From positions 6,107,001-6,171,000 of the forward strand of contig NZ_CP121666.1 in NCBI RefSeq assembly GCF_029714325.1: a stretch of DNA of 64,000 bases, given 5' to 3'. Each line of letters begins with the position of its first letter. Within the stretch, counting starts at the first letter, position 1. A program made the position numbers and the translations under genes. Shown here in pieces: positions 53,477 to 61,627 of the stretch. Origin of the DNA: Bradyrhizobium sp. CB1717 (GTDB lineage Bacteria > Pseudomonadota > Alphaproteobacteria > Rhizobiales > Xanthobacteraceae). Below the pieces are notes generated by a model. That model did not search any database. It was not told the DNA's origin and was given only the letters and a program-made list of their open reading frames with translations.

Positions 53477-53886
53477 TTCACGAGCGGCTTGGTCGCGAGC
53501 CCGACCTGCGTCAGGCCGACACGGCCGAGCAGGTCGAGCACGTCCATCACGCTCTGATATTGGGCTTGCGCGTCGCCGCGCAGCACCACCGGGAACTCCG
53601 GTGTCAACGCCTTCTGCTGCACCAGGCGCTGCTCGAGCTCAGGCAGCGTCACCGGGATCGTATCGAGGAAGATCTTGCCGTCATTGGCGACCGTGATCGC
53701 CTTGGTGGTCTGGGTGGCGAGGCTCGGCGCAGCCGACGCTTTCGGCAGATTGACCTTCTGGCCCTGCACGGTCGCCGTCGTCATGATGATGAAGATCACC
53801 AGCAGCACATAGGCGAGATCCAGCATCGGAGTGATGTTGATGTCGTCGTACGGCTTGGACTCGTTCTGGATCTGCATCGTCGTCAC
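53473..53886 (-). CDS. exbD: ExbD/TolR-family proton-channel subunit
   Basis: 137 residues. N-terminal NITPMLDLAYVLLVIFIIMT is the single membrane helix with the proton-carrying Asp23. The periplasmic domain follows (VANDGKIFLDTIPVTLPELE, PVVLRGDAQAQYQSVMDVLDLL). Works with ExbB to drive TonB. Coupled to ExbB upstream and the unknown gene downstream by ATGA overlaps. Confidence 0.95.
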   Translation of the reverse strand: MTTMQIQNESKPYDDINITPMLDLAYVLLVIFIIMTTATVQGQKVNLPKASAAPSLATQTTKAITVANDGKIFLDTIPVTLPELEQRLVQQKALTPEFPVVLRGDAQAQYQSVMDVLDLLGRVGLTQVGLATKPLVK

Positions 53887-55883
53887 TCCGCGGCGATGCT
53901 GCGTTCGATCTGGTCGGCGGAGTAGAACTCCGCCATCTTCGTCACGAACTCGTCGACGAAAACCTGGATGTCGGTGGTCAGGTCCTTGATGCGGGAGATC
54001 AGGTAGTTGTAGCCGAACAGCGCCGGGATCGCGACGCCGAGGCCGGCAACCGTCGCAACCAGCGCGGCGGCGATGCCCGGGGCGATCGCGTTGACGTTGA
54101 CGTCTCCGCTGGCCGCGATGGCGGCGAAGGTGATCATGACACCCACCACGGTGCCGAGCAGGCCGAGGAAGGGTCCGCCCGAGATCGCGATGGTCAGCAC
54201 CACCATCAGCCGGTTGAGCCGTTGGGTCTCCTTCACCGAGCCGCCGTCCAGCGCGGCGCGGATGGCGGCAATCGACGCGGCCGAGAGCACCGGGTTGCGC
54301 TCGCCCTTTCCGGCGAAGCGATGGCGGATTTCCGACGCTCCGATATGGTAGATGCGATAGAGCGACGAGGCCTGCATCATCCTGGCATCGGCTTCGTCGA
54401 CCCGGCCACCCATGGTCCAGACCTCGTCGGCGGCGCCGCGATCAAGCATGGTGAGATCGGCCGCGAGCTCGCGGAAGCTCTTCATGAAGCGCGCATTGGC
54501 CTTGGCCTGCCTGTTCAGGTACGAGGCCCTGTCGTACATCACGACCCAGCTGACGACCGCCAGGATCAACAGGATGCCGATCACGATCCAGCCGTCGAGC
54601 GTCACCGATTTCAGGATCACCGCGAAGTAGCCCGACAGCCAGCTCGCGGTCTCCTCGTCGACGCTGAAGGTGACGAGCTTGGCCTGGTTCGGTCCCTGCC
54701 CGATGGCGGCGAACTTGATGAAGCCCGGCGACCGCGCGATCTTTGCGATCTGAAGCTCGTCGATGTCGCCGACGAAGCCGGTCATCGCCGCGGCGGCAGC
54801 AGGTGCGGCCTCCGGCGCCGGGGCTGACGCATCCGGAGCTGCTCCACCGTCCGTTGCGGATGATGACTGCGCCGCCGCGGGAGCGGCCATGGCCGTCGCA
54901 GGCACCGCGTCGCCTCCGACGATGGCGTTCGTGCCGAGCGCCGGCAGCGTCGCAGCGAGCGATGCATAGGGCGTACCGTCGAGATAAAGGACGACCTGGC
55001 CGCCATTGGCGACGACGGCGAGATGATGCCAGCCATTCGGCGCCAGCGGCGCGGCCGCGCCGCTACGCTGTGCCGCTCCCGCGTTCGTCACCTCGACGAA
55101 CGGCACGCCGTTATCCAGTCCGACGGCAAGACCGTTCGCGCCGTCACGGCGGCTGTACAACGCAGCGTTCGGCTGCATCGCTCCCGGCTTGATCCAGGCC
55201 GACCAGGTAAATGCCGCGTTGTCGCTCAACGCGAGCGACGGGGCAGCCGGCAGGGTCAGCGCGCCACGACCGTCGAGGCGCAGGCCGGTGCCGATCAGCG
55301 AACCGTCCGCGGGTTGGCCGACGCTTTGCGCATTGTTGGCCCAGACCGAGGCGTCCAGCGCCGGCGTCCCTCGCTCGTTGAAGTGATAGACCAGCAGCAT
55401 ATCCGGATCGTAGGTCCCCTTCGCATCGCTGGTCGCGACCGCCTTCTTGTTGCCGGAATAGAGCCAGATGTCGGTCTTGGCGCCCGGCTGAAGGTTGGGT
55501 ACGGCCACCCAGAGCAGCGCCTCGCCGAGCAGCGAGTCGTATTTCTCGATGTGGTGCTTCAGCGGCGTCTTGTCGTCGCCGGCCACGAACCGCAGATCGC
55601 TGCCGTCGTCCTTGGCCGAGGCGAAACGGAAGTTTCCGACGTGCAGCCGGACCAGGACCGGCGCAGCCCCGATCGGATCGGTGATGCCGGCACCCGATGC
55701 GCTGGTGTCGATCGTGATCTTCTTGCGAAGCTGCCAGTCGTCGTTCCACCACGCCTTGGCCGGCGACGGACACAGCATCAGTGCCGCAATCAAGACGGGC
55801 ACCAATTCCGTCAGAGCCCGCCCAGCCGCTCGCCGAAGCGTCGACCGGCACGCGCCAGCCATGTGATCCCATCCTGCAATCAT
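53883..55883 (-). CDS. exbB: DUF2341-LamG-ExbB fusion (MotA/TolQ/ExbB proton channel with large extracytoplasmic domain)
   Basis: 666 residues. Signal peptide ends near 44 (CPSPAKAWW). Residues about 45-170 match DUF2341 (WWNDDWQLRKKITID; LLWVAVPNLQPGAKTDIWLYSGN). Residues about 185-345 match a LamG/concanavalin-like domain (FTWSAWIKPG, NGWHHLAVVANGGQVVLYLDG). An Ala/Pro-rich hinge follows. The ExbB part has membrane helices at about 430-450, 556-588 and 594-625, with GGPFLGLLGTVVGVM and ALVATVAGLGVAIPALF. Normal ExbB is about 240 residues, so some 400 periplasmic residues are added; the LamG part could bind glycan or an exported protein. Its ATG overlaps the TpsB stop (TGATG). Confidence 0.92.
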   Translation of the reverse strand: MIAGWDHMAGACRSTLRRAAGRALTELVPVLIAALMLCPSPAKAWWNDDWQLRKKITIDTSASGAGITDPIGAAPVLVRLHVGNFRFASAKDDGSDLRFVAGDDKTPLKHHIEKYDSLLGEALLWVAVPNLQPGAKTDIWLYSGNKKAVATSDAKGTYDPDMLLVYHFNERGTPALDASVWANNAQSVGQPADGSLIGTGLRLDGRGALTLPAAPSLALSDNAAFTWSAWIKPGAMQPNAALYSRRDGANGLAVGLDNGVPFVEVTNAGAAQRSGAAAPLAPNGWHHLAVVANGGQVVLYLDGTPYASLAATLPALGTNAIVGGDAVPATAMAAPAAAQSSSATDGGAAPDASAPAPEAAPAAAAAMTGFVGDIDELQIAKIARSPGFIKFAAIGQGPNQAKLVTFSVDEETASWLSGYFAVILKSVTLDGWIVIGILLILAVVSWVVMYDRASYLNRQAKANARFMKSFRELAADLTMLDRGAADEVWTMGGRVDEADARMMQASSLYRIYHIGASEIRHRFAGKGERNPVLSAASIAAIRAALDGGSVKETQRLNRLMVVLTIAISGGPFLGLLGTVVGVMITFAAIAASGDVNVNAIAPGIAAALVATVAGLGVAIPALFGYNYLISRIKDLTTDIQVFVDEFVTKMAEFYSADQIERSIAAE

Positions 55884-57616
55884 CAGAATTCACCCCAGAT
55901 TCGGAAATTGACGCGCGGACTTCTCGCGCTCGAGTAGGTCTGACTGACCATCGGCACCGAATAGACCAGCGTGCCGTTCAGGTAGTCGAACATCTTGAAA
56001 CGGCTGCCGACGCCGTAGCTCCACAGATTGAATTGCGATTGCTGCTCGGGAAGCGCGTTCAGCATGGTCGCCATGCCGGCGTCCGCGAATGCAAACGCCC
56101 GCCATTCGTTGAAGATCGTGAAGCGCGCCTTGCCCTGCCCGGTCTCGTCCTTCATCTGCTTTTGCAGCATCTCCCCCACATTGGGGCTGCGCAGCTCGAG
56201 ATTGCCGACAACGCCGTTGTCGCCGACCGTCTCGGACTCGAGATAGCCGCGCACGGTGTCGAGGCCGCCGACGCTGAACTGCTCGCTCGAGACCAGCGGC
56301 CCGTCCGCGACCTGTCCCTGCACCTTGCCGTAAAGCTGGAAGCCTTCCGGCAATTCCTGGGTATGCGCGACATCGACGTTGAAATGAGTGAAACTCGGGG
56401 ACGCCCCGTAGCGTTTGGTGTCGAATGGAACGACGCCATCTCCCAGCGGCCGCAGATTGTAGGTGACGGCGGCATTGAACTGGGTCGTGACTCCCTCGTC
56501 CTGGAATGTCGCGCCATAGCTTGCGACAAACGGATAATAGGTTACCGGAGACGAGAAGCCGGCACCACCGAGCTTCACGGTCTGATCGAAATGCTTGTAG
56601 TCGACCCCGGCCGAAAGCGTATGGAACAGGTTGTCCCGCGTCGGCAGCGTCATCACCGCGCGGCTGCCGATGATCTCTCCGGGTCCGATCACGTTCGTGC
56701 CGCCGACGGTCGCGACATCGCTGCTCGATTTCACGCCGTAGAACAGCACGCTGAGCCAATCGACGTTCTGCACCCGTGCGAGATACGAGCCGGAGAACAC
56801 CTCGGCGTCGCCGGGACGTTCCGGCGCGACCTGATAACTGAAGTTCACGGAGTGGCCGAGCTGCCAAAGATTGTCGTAGTGCACCGTGCTGCTGACGCGC
56901 AGCGCGGTCGTGTTGGGGGACTTGCGGTTATTCACCTCGACGTTGGCGTGTATCGGGACCTTGTCCTCGACGTTCAGATCGACATCGACGGTGCCCGGCG
57001 TCACGCCGGCACGGAGCGCGGGAGTCACGCGTCGATCGGGCCACTGGTTGAGCGCAACGATATCCTTGGTGACCTCGTTGAAGTTCGGGACCGTCCCTTG
57101 CTTGAGAGAACCCGCCCCCTCGGTGATCTTGTCCAGCCGGAAATAGCGCGCGTTCTTGACGCGCAAGCGGCCGACTTTCAGCTCCGTCACCTTGAGGGTG
57201 ATCATCTTTGACTGCGCGTTCTGCTGCGGAACGGAAACGCTGACGGTCTGATAACCCTTGTCGTGATAGGCCTTCTCGAGGGCCGCCCGCGCCTTTTCGA
57301 CGTCGTCAGCGCTCTTGTTCGGTCCGAGATATGGATAGACCGCTTCTTCGATGTCGACCTGCGGGAGCGTCTCGGCGCCCTCGATTGCGAAATCGTCGAT
57401 ATCGAAACGTTGCACGATGGCTGCCGGTTTTTGCGCGGCAGCAGCTTCCGTTGCCGCGGGAGCGGACGGGTTGTTCGTCTTCGGCGCGGCGACCTTGGCC
57501 GCATGGGCCGGCGGCGCGGCAGCAAGGCCGCCGGCCAACATGCCCACCGTCAGACAAAACAACGCCGTGCCCGCCGACGCACGCCGGCGGTGCTCGCAAT
57601 CGATTCCACTTTTCAC
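55883..57616 (-). CDS. TpsB transporter of a two-partner secretion system (ShlB/FhaC/HecB family)
   Basis: 577 residues from GTG 57616. Signal peptide and Ala/Pro-rich linker to about 68. POTRA 1 about 70-146 (FDIDDFAIEGAETLPQVDIEEAV). POTRA 2 about 147-232, including the ShlB-type DVDLNVEDKVP. The 16-strand barrel follows, with loop-6 motif VRGY at 455-458 and a C-terminal Phe (RIWGEF). It exports its TpsA partner across the outer membrane; the TpsA C-terminus is encoded at 61628-64000 on the same strand. Canonical TPS needs no energy input, yet this gene is translationally coupled to an ExbB-ExbD-TonB set. Confidence 0.92.
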   Translation of the reverse strand: MKSGIDCEHRRRASAGTALFCLTVGMLAGGLAAAPPAHAAKVAAPKTNNPSAPAATEAAAAQKPAAIVQRFDIDDFAIEGAETLPQVDIEEAVYPYLGPNKSADDVEKARAALEKAYHDKGYQTVSVSVPQQNAQSKMITLKVTELKVGRLRVKNARYFRLDKITEGAGSLKQGTVPNFNEVTKDIVALNQWPDRRVTPALRAGVTPGTVDVDLNVEDKVPIHANVEVNNRKSPNTTALRVSSTVHYDNLWQLGHSVNFSYQVAPERPGDAEVFSGSYLARVQNVDWLSVLFYGVKSSSDVATVGGTNVIGPGEIIGSRAVMTLPTRDNLFHTLSAGVDYKHFDQTVKLGGAGFSSPVTYYPFVASYGATFQDEGVTTQFNAAVTYNLRPLGDGVVPFDTKRYGASPSFTHFNVDVAHTQELPEGFQLYGKVQGQVADGPLVSSEQFSVGGLDTVRGYLESETVGDNGVVGNLELRSPNVGEMLQKQMKDETGQGKARFTIFNEWRAFAFADAGMATMLNALPEQQSQFNLWSYGVGSRFKMFDYLNGTLVYSVPMVSQTYSSARSPRVNFRIWGEF

Positions 57617-57713
57617 AGATGCCCCGCCCGACTCCCGAACCAGCTAAACGAGGCCACGGCCGGACACCGTGATCACGTCCCTCGCTCTAAAGACGACTGG
57701 GCCGCATCCAACC

Positions 57714-57731
57714 CGCAAAACTTTTTTTGCG
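57714..57731 (-). terminator. Short AT-rich hairpin between fecR-like gene and tpsB
   Basis: CGCAAAA pairs with TTTTGCG around a CTTT loop in the 241-bp gap downstream of the FecR gene and 98 bp upstream of the tpsB start. It could be a weak terminator or a promoter-linked palindrome; no T-run follows on the minus strand. Confidence 0.3.
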
Positions 57732-57857
57732 AGATCGGGAAATGTTAGCGATCATTTTAGGAGCAGTGTCTGGCGTGACGTGCCAGCGTCGATTCGTGCG
57801 GCAACGAGAAGGACGCGGCCAGGGGCTCACGTTTGTTCGTGTCGAGCCGGATTGCGT

Positions 57858-58889
57858 TCAACCGAGCAGCACAACGCCGCCAGGCAGCGACCGAGCCTGG
57901 GCTCCGAACAACTGCTGAACCTGGGGCACGAAATCCCCGAGCTTGTCGATCTGGAACGTGCCGTTGACCATGCGCCGTTTCAGATCCGCATTGGTAATGA
58001 TGATCTTGCCGGACCGATAGCGATTGACCTCTTCCACGACATCCGCAAGCGGTCGATCGCGGAAAATCAGCAGTCCTGCCTGCCAGGCCGTCACCTGCCC
58101 GGGGTCGACCTGTACGGAGGCTTCGATGCCGCCCGGCGAATAGGACACCTGCTGCGCCCGGCCGAGCCGCACCGTTCTGTCGCCTTGCGCGACATTCACG
58201 CTTCCGCTCAAGCAGGTCACCGAGACGGCACCATCGAGACAGCGCGCGTTGAAATCCGCCTCCACTGCGGAGATCTGGCCATTCGCCGCCAGCAGGACAA
58301 AGGGAGTGGCGGCGGATGTCGCCACCACGGAGGCTTCGCCCGAAATCAATTCAATCCGGGTTTCGTTTGACGCCGAACGCAGCGCGATGCTGGTCTGCGT
58401 ATTCAACTCAAGGGACACGTTCGGCGCCACTGCGATCTTGCGCAACTCGCCTTTTCCGGTCCGGTAATCGGCGGAGAGCTCTTCGAGCGAGGGCCAAAGG
58501 CCAAGCGGCGGGCGCACGATTGCATAACCCGCAGCGGCCGCAGCCACGGCGGTCGCGCCACGCAGAAAGGCGCGACGTCCAATGGCCCTCGGCACCGCTG
58601 TTCGCGAGGACCGTGCAACGCCGCCTGCAGCGCGCTGATCGGCCAACTCGAGCGCCGCGACGCCCGCATGACGAAAGACCCGGGCCGCGTTCTTGAAGGC
58701 GGCCTCGTGCGCGCCGCTTTGCTGACGCCACGCTTGCAGCGCATCGACGTCGGCCCTGGTCGGCTCACCCGTCTTGAGGCGAACGATCCAGTCCAGGGCT
58801 TCGCGCAGAAGCGCGTCCGGCTCAGGTGTTTCGTTGGTCGCGGTCAAGATCCATAGCCCATCTATCGCACTCGCCAGACCGGTAGCCAA
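57858..58889 (-). CDS. FecR-family anti-sigma/signal-transduction protein
   Basis: 343 residues if started at TTG 58889; TTG 58847 (codon 15) is an alternative, and neither has a good ribosome-binding site. N-terminal DUF4880-type domain at about 25-75 (LLREALDWIVRLKTGEPT, HEAAFKNAARVF). One membrane segment at about 108-125 is preceded by the twin arginine GRRAFLRG, matching the Tat-dependent insertion known for FecR proteins. FecR domain about 140-260. STN-like end about 275-335 (RPLADVVEEVNRYRSGKIII). It would relay a periplasmic signal to the ECF sigma factor encoded 380 bp upstream. No TonB-dependent receptor gene accompanies it here. Confidence 0.9.
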   Translation of the reverse strand: MATGLASAIDGLWILTATNETPEPDALLREALDWIVRLKTGEPTRADVDALQAWRQQSGAHEAAFKNAARVFRHAGVAALELADQRAAGGVARSSRTAVPRAIGRRAFLRGATAVAAAAAGYAIVRPPLGLWPSLEELSADYRTGKGELRKIAVAPNVSLELNTQTSIALRSASNETRIELISGEASVVATSAATPFVLLAANGQISAVEADFNARCLDGAVSVTCLSGSVNVAQGDRTVRLGRAQQVSYSPGGIEASVQVDPGQVTAWQAGLLIFRDRPLADVVEEVNRYRSGKIIITNADLKRRMVNGTFQIDKLGDFVPQVQQLFGAQARSLPGGVVLLG

Positions 58890-59269
58890 ACCGGGCCAAA
58901 GGCAGTCACAGGCAAGATATTATCGATTTCCCTCAATTTCGAACAGCATTCCGCGGCCCGGGACAACGGCGGCAATGTTCCGGCAATCAACTGCAAGACA
59001 CATCCGCGGTCAGGGAAGCGAACGGCCGCGACGGCCGCATTAGCGCACCCTGCAACCGCCGTCACTGCCACCGCCTGCGTCATTCCCCCGGAATCCCCTG
59101 TTCAGCTTGCGGCGCGTGACGCCTGCTGCACGGTGTCTCTACTCGATAGACGAATGGCGCCCGGCTATCCCGAAGAAAAACTGCGCAAGGGCGGCCTATT
59201 GATCAAATTTTCCTGCCTGCGCGGGGCGAAACAAGACATCCGATGCGTCGGCTTGCAATATCGACGCGC
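58890..59269. other. Intergenic region between sigma-factor and FecR genes
   Basis: 380 bp. FecI/FecR pairs are usually adjacent or overlapping, so this gap is long. Short open frames occur but none has domain similarity or a ribosome-binding site. A promoter for the FecR gene is expected here; no clear hairpin or repeat was seen. Confidence 0.5.
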
Positions 59270-59812
59270 TCACGATCGCGGACGCGGGCCGCCGAGACGG
59301 CGTCGCAATGTATGTTCGAGGCTGTCGGCACAATGGCCAAGCGCCAGCTTCAGGTCGCTCTCGACGGTCCGGATGCTGACCTTGAGCCGCGCGGCGACCT
59401 GGTGCGCCGGCTGCCCCTCGATCGAAATGCTCTGCAGGACCTCGCGAGGCCGTGGCGGTAACTCGGCAAGCGCGCGCTTGAAAGCCTCGATTTCCGAACG
59501 CGCCTCGACCACCCTGGCCGGATCCGGCTCGTCATCGCATATGTCGAGAAGCACGTCTATCTCCGACGCGCTGACACGGTAATTCTGCGCCTTGCGTCGG
59601 TCCTTCGCGATGTTGATGGCGGTACGAAAGATGTAGTCGGCAGGACTGCGTACGGGTTCGGCATCCGTTACCCTGTCGAGGCGCAGGAACGTCTCGTGCA
59701 AGGCTTCGTGGGCGAAATCGGCCGACCCCAAGCGACGCGTAAGCTTCCGGATCAGGCCTTCATAGTTCTCGACCAACTGCCCCCGCAGCCGTATTCGATT
59801 GCTATCAGCCAC
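59270..59812 (-). CDS. ECF RNA polymerase sigma factor (FecI-like)
   Basis: 180 residues from GTG 59812. Sigma-2 region at about 14-75 (LVENYEGLIRKLTRRLG, EALHETFLRLDRV, PADYIFRTAINIAKDRRK). Sigma-4 region about 115-165 (LPPRPREVLQSISIEGQ, VAARLKVSIRTVESDLKLAL). No sigma-3, as expected for the ECF group. With the FecR protein downstream it forms a cell-surface-signalling type pair placed in the middle of the TPS/Ton gene string, and so probably controls part of it. Confidence 0.92.
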   Translation of the reverse strand: MADSNRIRLRGQLVENYEGLIRKLTRRLGSADFAHEALHETFLRLDRVTDAEPVRSPADYIFRTAINIAKDRRKAQNYRVSASEIDVLLDICDDEPDPARVVEARSEIEAFKRALAELPPRPREVLQSISIEGQPAHQVAARLKVSIRTVESDLKLALGHCADSLEHTLRRRLGGPRPRS

Positions 59813-59981
59813 GTTTCACGTGCCCAACATACTCTGGTATTTCCGGCGCAAACATTGCCTACGCAACGACCGCAAAAGGTTGCGAAGGTCGTACCGGTGC
59901 GGGGCTACACATTTATGACACAAGGTGCAAGCCATTGCACGGAGGCCCCGTGCCATCGGCGTGGCCCGATCTCATGACGGA

Positions 59982-60695
59982 TCAAAACTCGAGCTCCAGG
60001 TGAATATTGAGCCGATCCGGCAACTCGGGTGGAATTGGCGGCAGCGGCTGGGCTCTCCGGATGGTCTCGATCGCCTCCTTGTCGAGCAGCAATTGACCCG
60101 AGCTTGTTCGCACCCAGACGCCGAGCAGCGTGCCATCCCTCGCCATGGCGAACTGCGTGTCAACGACCTTTCCTTCGAGATGCATTGCGCTCGCCGCCTT
60201 GGGATAACGCTGATACCGTGAAACGTGCCGAAGCAAGGTCTGTTGAAATTTGACGGCCGCGCTGCTCGCAGGCCCGCTCACGGCCGCAGGCATCGGCGGA
60301 GTGTCTCCGGGCGAGACAGTTCTCGCTCTCGGAGCCGGAACGGGATCGTCGGATGGTGTCGGATCCGGGTCCTTCAATGAAGTATCGGCGCGGCTCGCAA
60401 CATTCGCCGTGTCCGGTTGAGAAACCGGGGCGACGGCTATCGGAACGGCTTCGGGCCGCGGAAGTAGCTGAACCTGCACAACCGCGGCCGACTGTTGCCC
60501 GGGAGAGCCGGCCGGCACTTGCATCCTGATCCAGTAGACGCCACCGACGAAAAGAACGGCCGCCAGAGCGGGAATGCCGAGCAGGCGATAGAACTCTCCC
60601 GATGACGAGGCGGCATCGAGGTCATCGTCCTGGAAGGATCCAAGCACCGCAGCTCGTCCCTTCTCGTTTCCGCGGCGAATATCGCTGTCGCTCAT
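59982..60695 (-). CDS. tonB: TonB energy transducer (canonical C-terminal domain)
   Basis: 237 residues. Cytoplasmic N-terminus, one membrane segment at about 38-57 (LGIPALAAVLFVGGVYWI) and a Pro-rich periplasmic spacer (about 75-145). The typical TonB C-terminus spans about 155-237: RHVSRYQRYPKAASAMHLEG, VVDTQFAMARDGTLLGVWV, SGQLLLDKEAIETIRRAQPL. ATG 60695 overlaps the stop of the STN protein gene (ATGA). No ExbB/ExbD lie next to it; it may use the pair at 53.5-55.9 kb. Confidence 0.9.
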   Translation of the reverse strand: MSDSDIRRGNEKGRAAVLGSFQDDDLDAASSSGEFYRLLGIPALAAVLFVGGVYWIRMQVPAGSPGQQSAAVVQVQLLPRPEAVPIAVAPVSQPDTANVASRADTSLKDPDPTPSDDPVPAPRARTVSPGDTPPMPAAVSGPASSAAVKFQQTLLRHVSRYQRYPKAASAMHLEGKVVDTQFAMARDGTLLGVWVRTSSGQLLLDKEAIETIRRAQPLPPIPPELPDRLNIHLELEF

Positions 60696-61465
60696 TGCAG
60701 GGACTTCACCACGATGACGACGCGGACCGGCTGTGGCGTATTTGCCGGCGCCGGCTTGCTGATCGTCAGGCCCCGAAGCGCCGCCGAAACCGCAACGTCC
60801 CGCTCGCGGTCCCCGGTCGAGCGGAACAACTCGGTTCGCTCGATCGTGCGCGCGGGATCGATCCAGATATCCAGCACCGCGCGATAATTGCCATCGCGCG
60901 TCCTTGCGTTCTTTCGAAGCGCATTCTGAATGTCCATCTGCACTCTCTGGCTGTAGTCCTGTAACCGGGCCGCGTCGTCGGCATCGCCGTTCTGACGCAC
61001 GCGCAGCCGCCCCAGGGACAGATCCGATGTTGCGAGGGGCGCCGCCGGAGGTGCATAGCCGACGCCCTCTGCGCTGGGAAGAGCGAGCGTGATGGCATCG
61101 GGACGAATGTAGCGCACCTTCAGCTCCGTGCCCGTGAGCAGCAGGTTCAGTGCTTCGTCCGCGGCATACGTTCCTTCAACCGCGACCGACGTCCGGCCGA
61201 CGGCGGAGTTGCTTTCATAGAGCACTTGAATGCCGGTGGTCTGCCCATAGGCCTGCAACGCACCGGCCAGGGACTGTGCCGGAATGTGGAATGCCATCGG
61301 CCTTCCCGCACGCGCCGACCGGTCTTCCTCCGCGGCATTGGCGCCGAAGATGACCGTTATCAGCCAAACGGCCAAGACCGCCAGCAGGCGGAACGCCCCG
61401 CGGATACCGCCTCGAGGGCGGTCGGCATGTAAGGCGATGGCGCCGTGCAATGTAGCTGCTTTCAT
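60692..61465 (-). CDS. STN-domain protein with TonB-C-like end
   Basis: 257 residues from ATG 61465 (an in-frame ATG at 61504 gives 270). A hydrophobic segment at about 26-44 is signal or anchor. STN (secretin/TonB N-terminal short) domain about 57-128: FHIPAQSLAGALQAYGQTTG, VAVEGTYAADEALNLLL. C-terminal part about 165-257: VQMDIQNALRKNARTRDGNYRA-like helix, IWIDPARTIERTELFRSTGD, LTISKPAPANTPQPVRVVIVV, resembling TonB-C. STN domains normally receive or pass signals to FecR, so a soluble or anchored STN protein next to TonB and FecIR suggests a signalling link. Translationally coupled to tonB. Confidence 0.82.
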   Translation of the reverse strand: MKAATLHGAIALHADRPRGGIRGAFRLLAVLAVWLITVIFGANAAEEDRSARAGRPMAFHIPAQSLAGALQAYGQTTGIQVLYESNSAVGRTSVAVEGTYAADEALNLLLTGTELKVRYIRPDAITLALPSAEGVGYAPPAAPLATSDLSLGRLRVRQNGDADDAARLQDYSQRVQMDIQNALRKNARTRDGNYRAVLDIWIDPARTIERTELFRSTGDRERDVAVSAALRGLTISKPAPANTPQPVRVVIVVKSLQ

Positions 61466-61627
61466 CGTGCTGCTCTTGTCGACCAGAAACAGCACGTCGG
61501 CCATCTGGATCGTTGAAGCCCGGGCGAATGTCTCCTCTATATCGTTTGCATGACAGTGATCTAACCGGCCGGTCGGCCGGATGGCACGATCGGACGTCGG
61601 ACCCGAATGCCTGTCCGGGATCCCGCC

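Noticed and set aside
58890..59269. A possible missing small gene between sigma factor and FecR
   Set aside because: No frame in the gap has a start with a ribosome-binding site or a recognisable domain.
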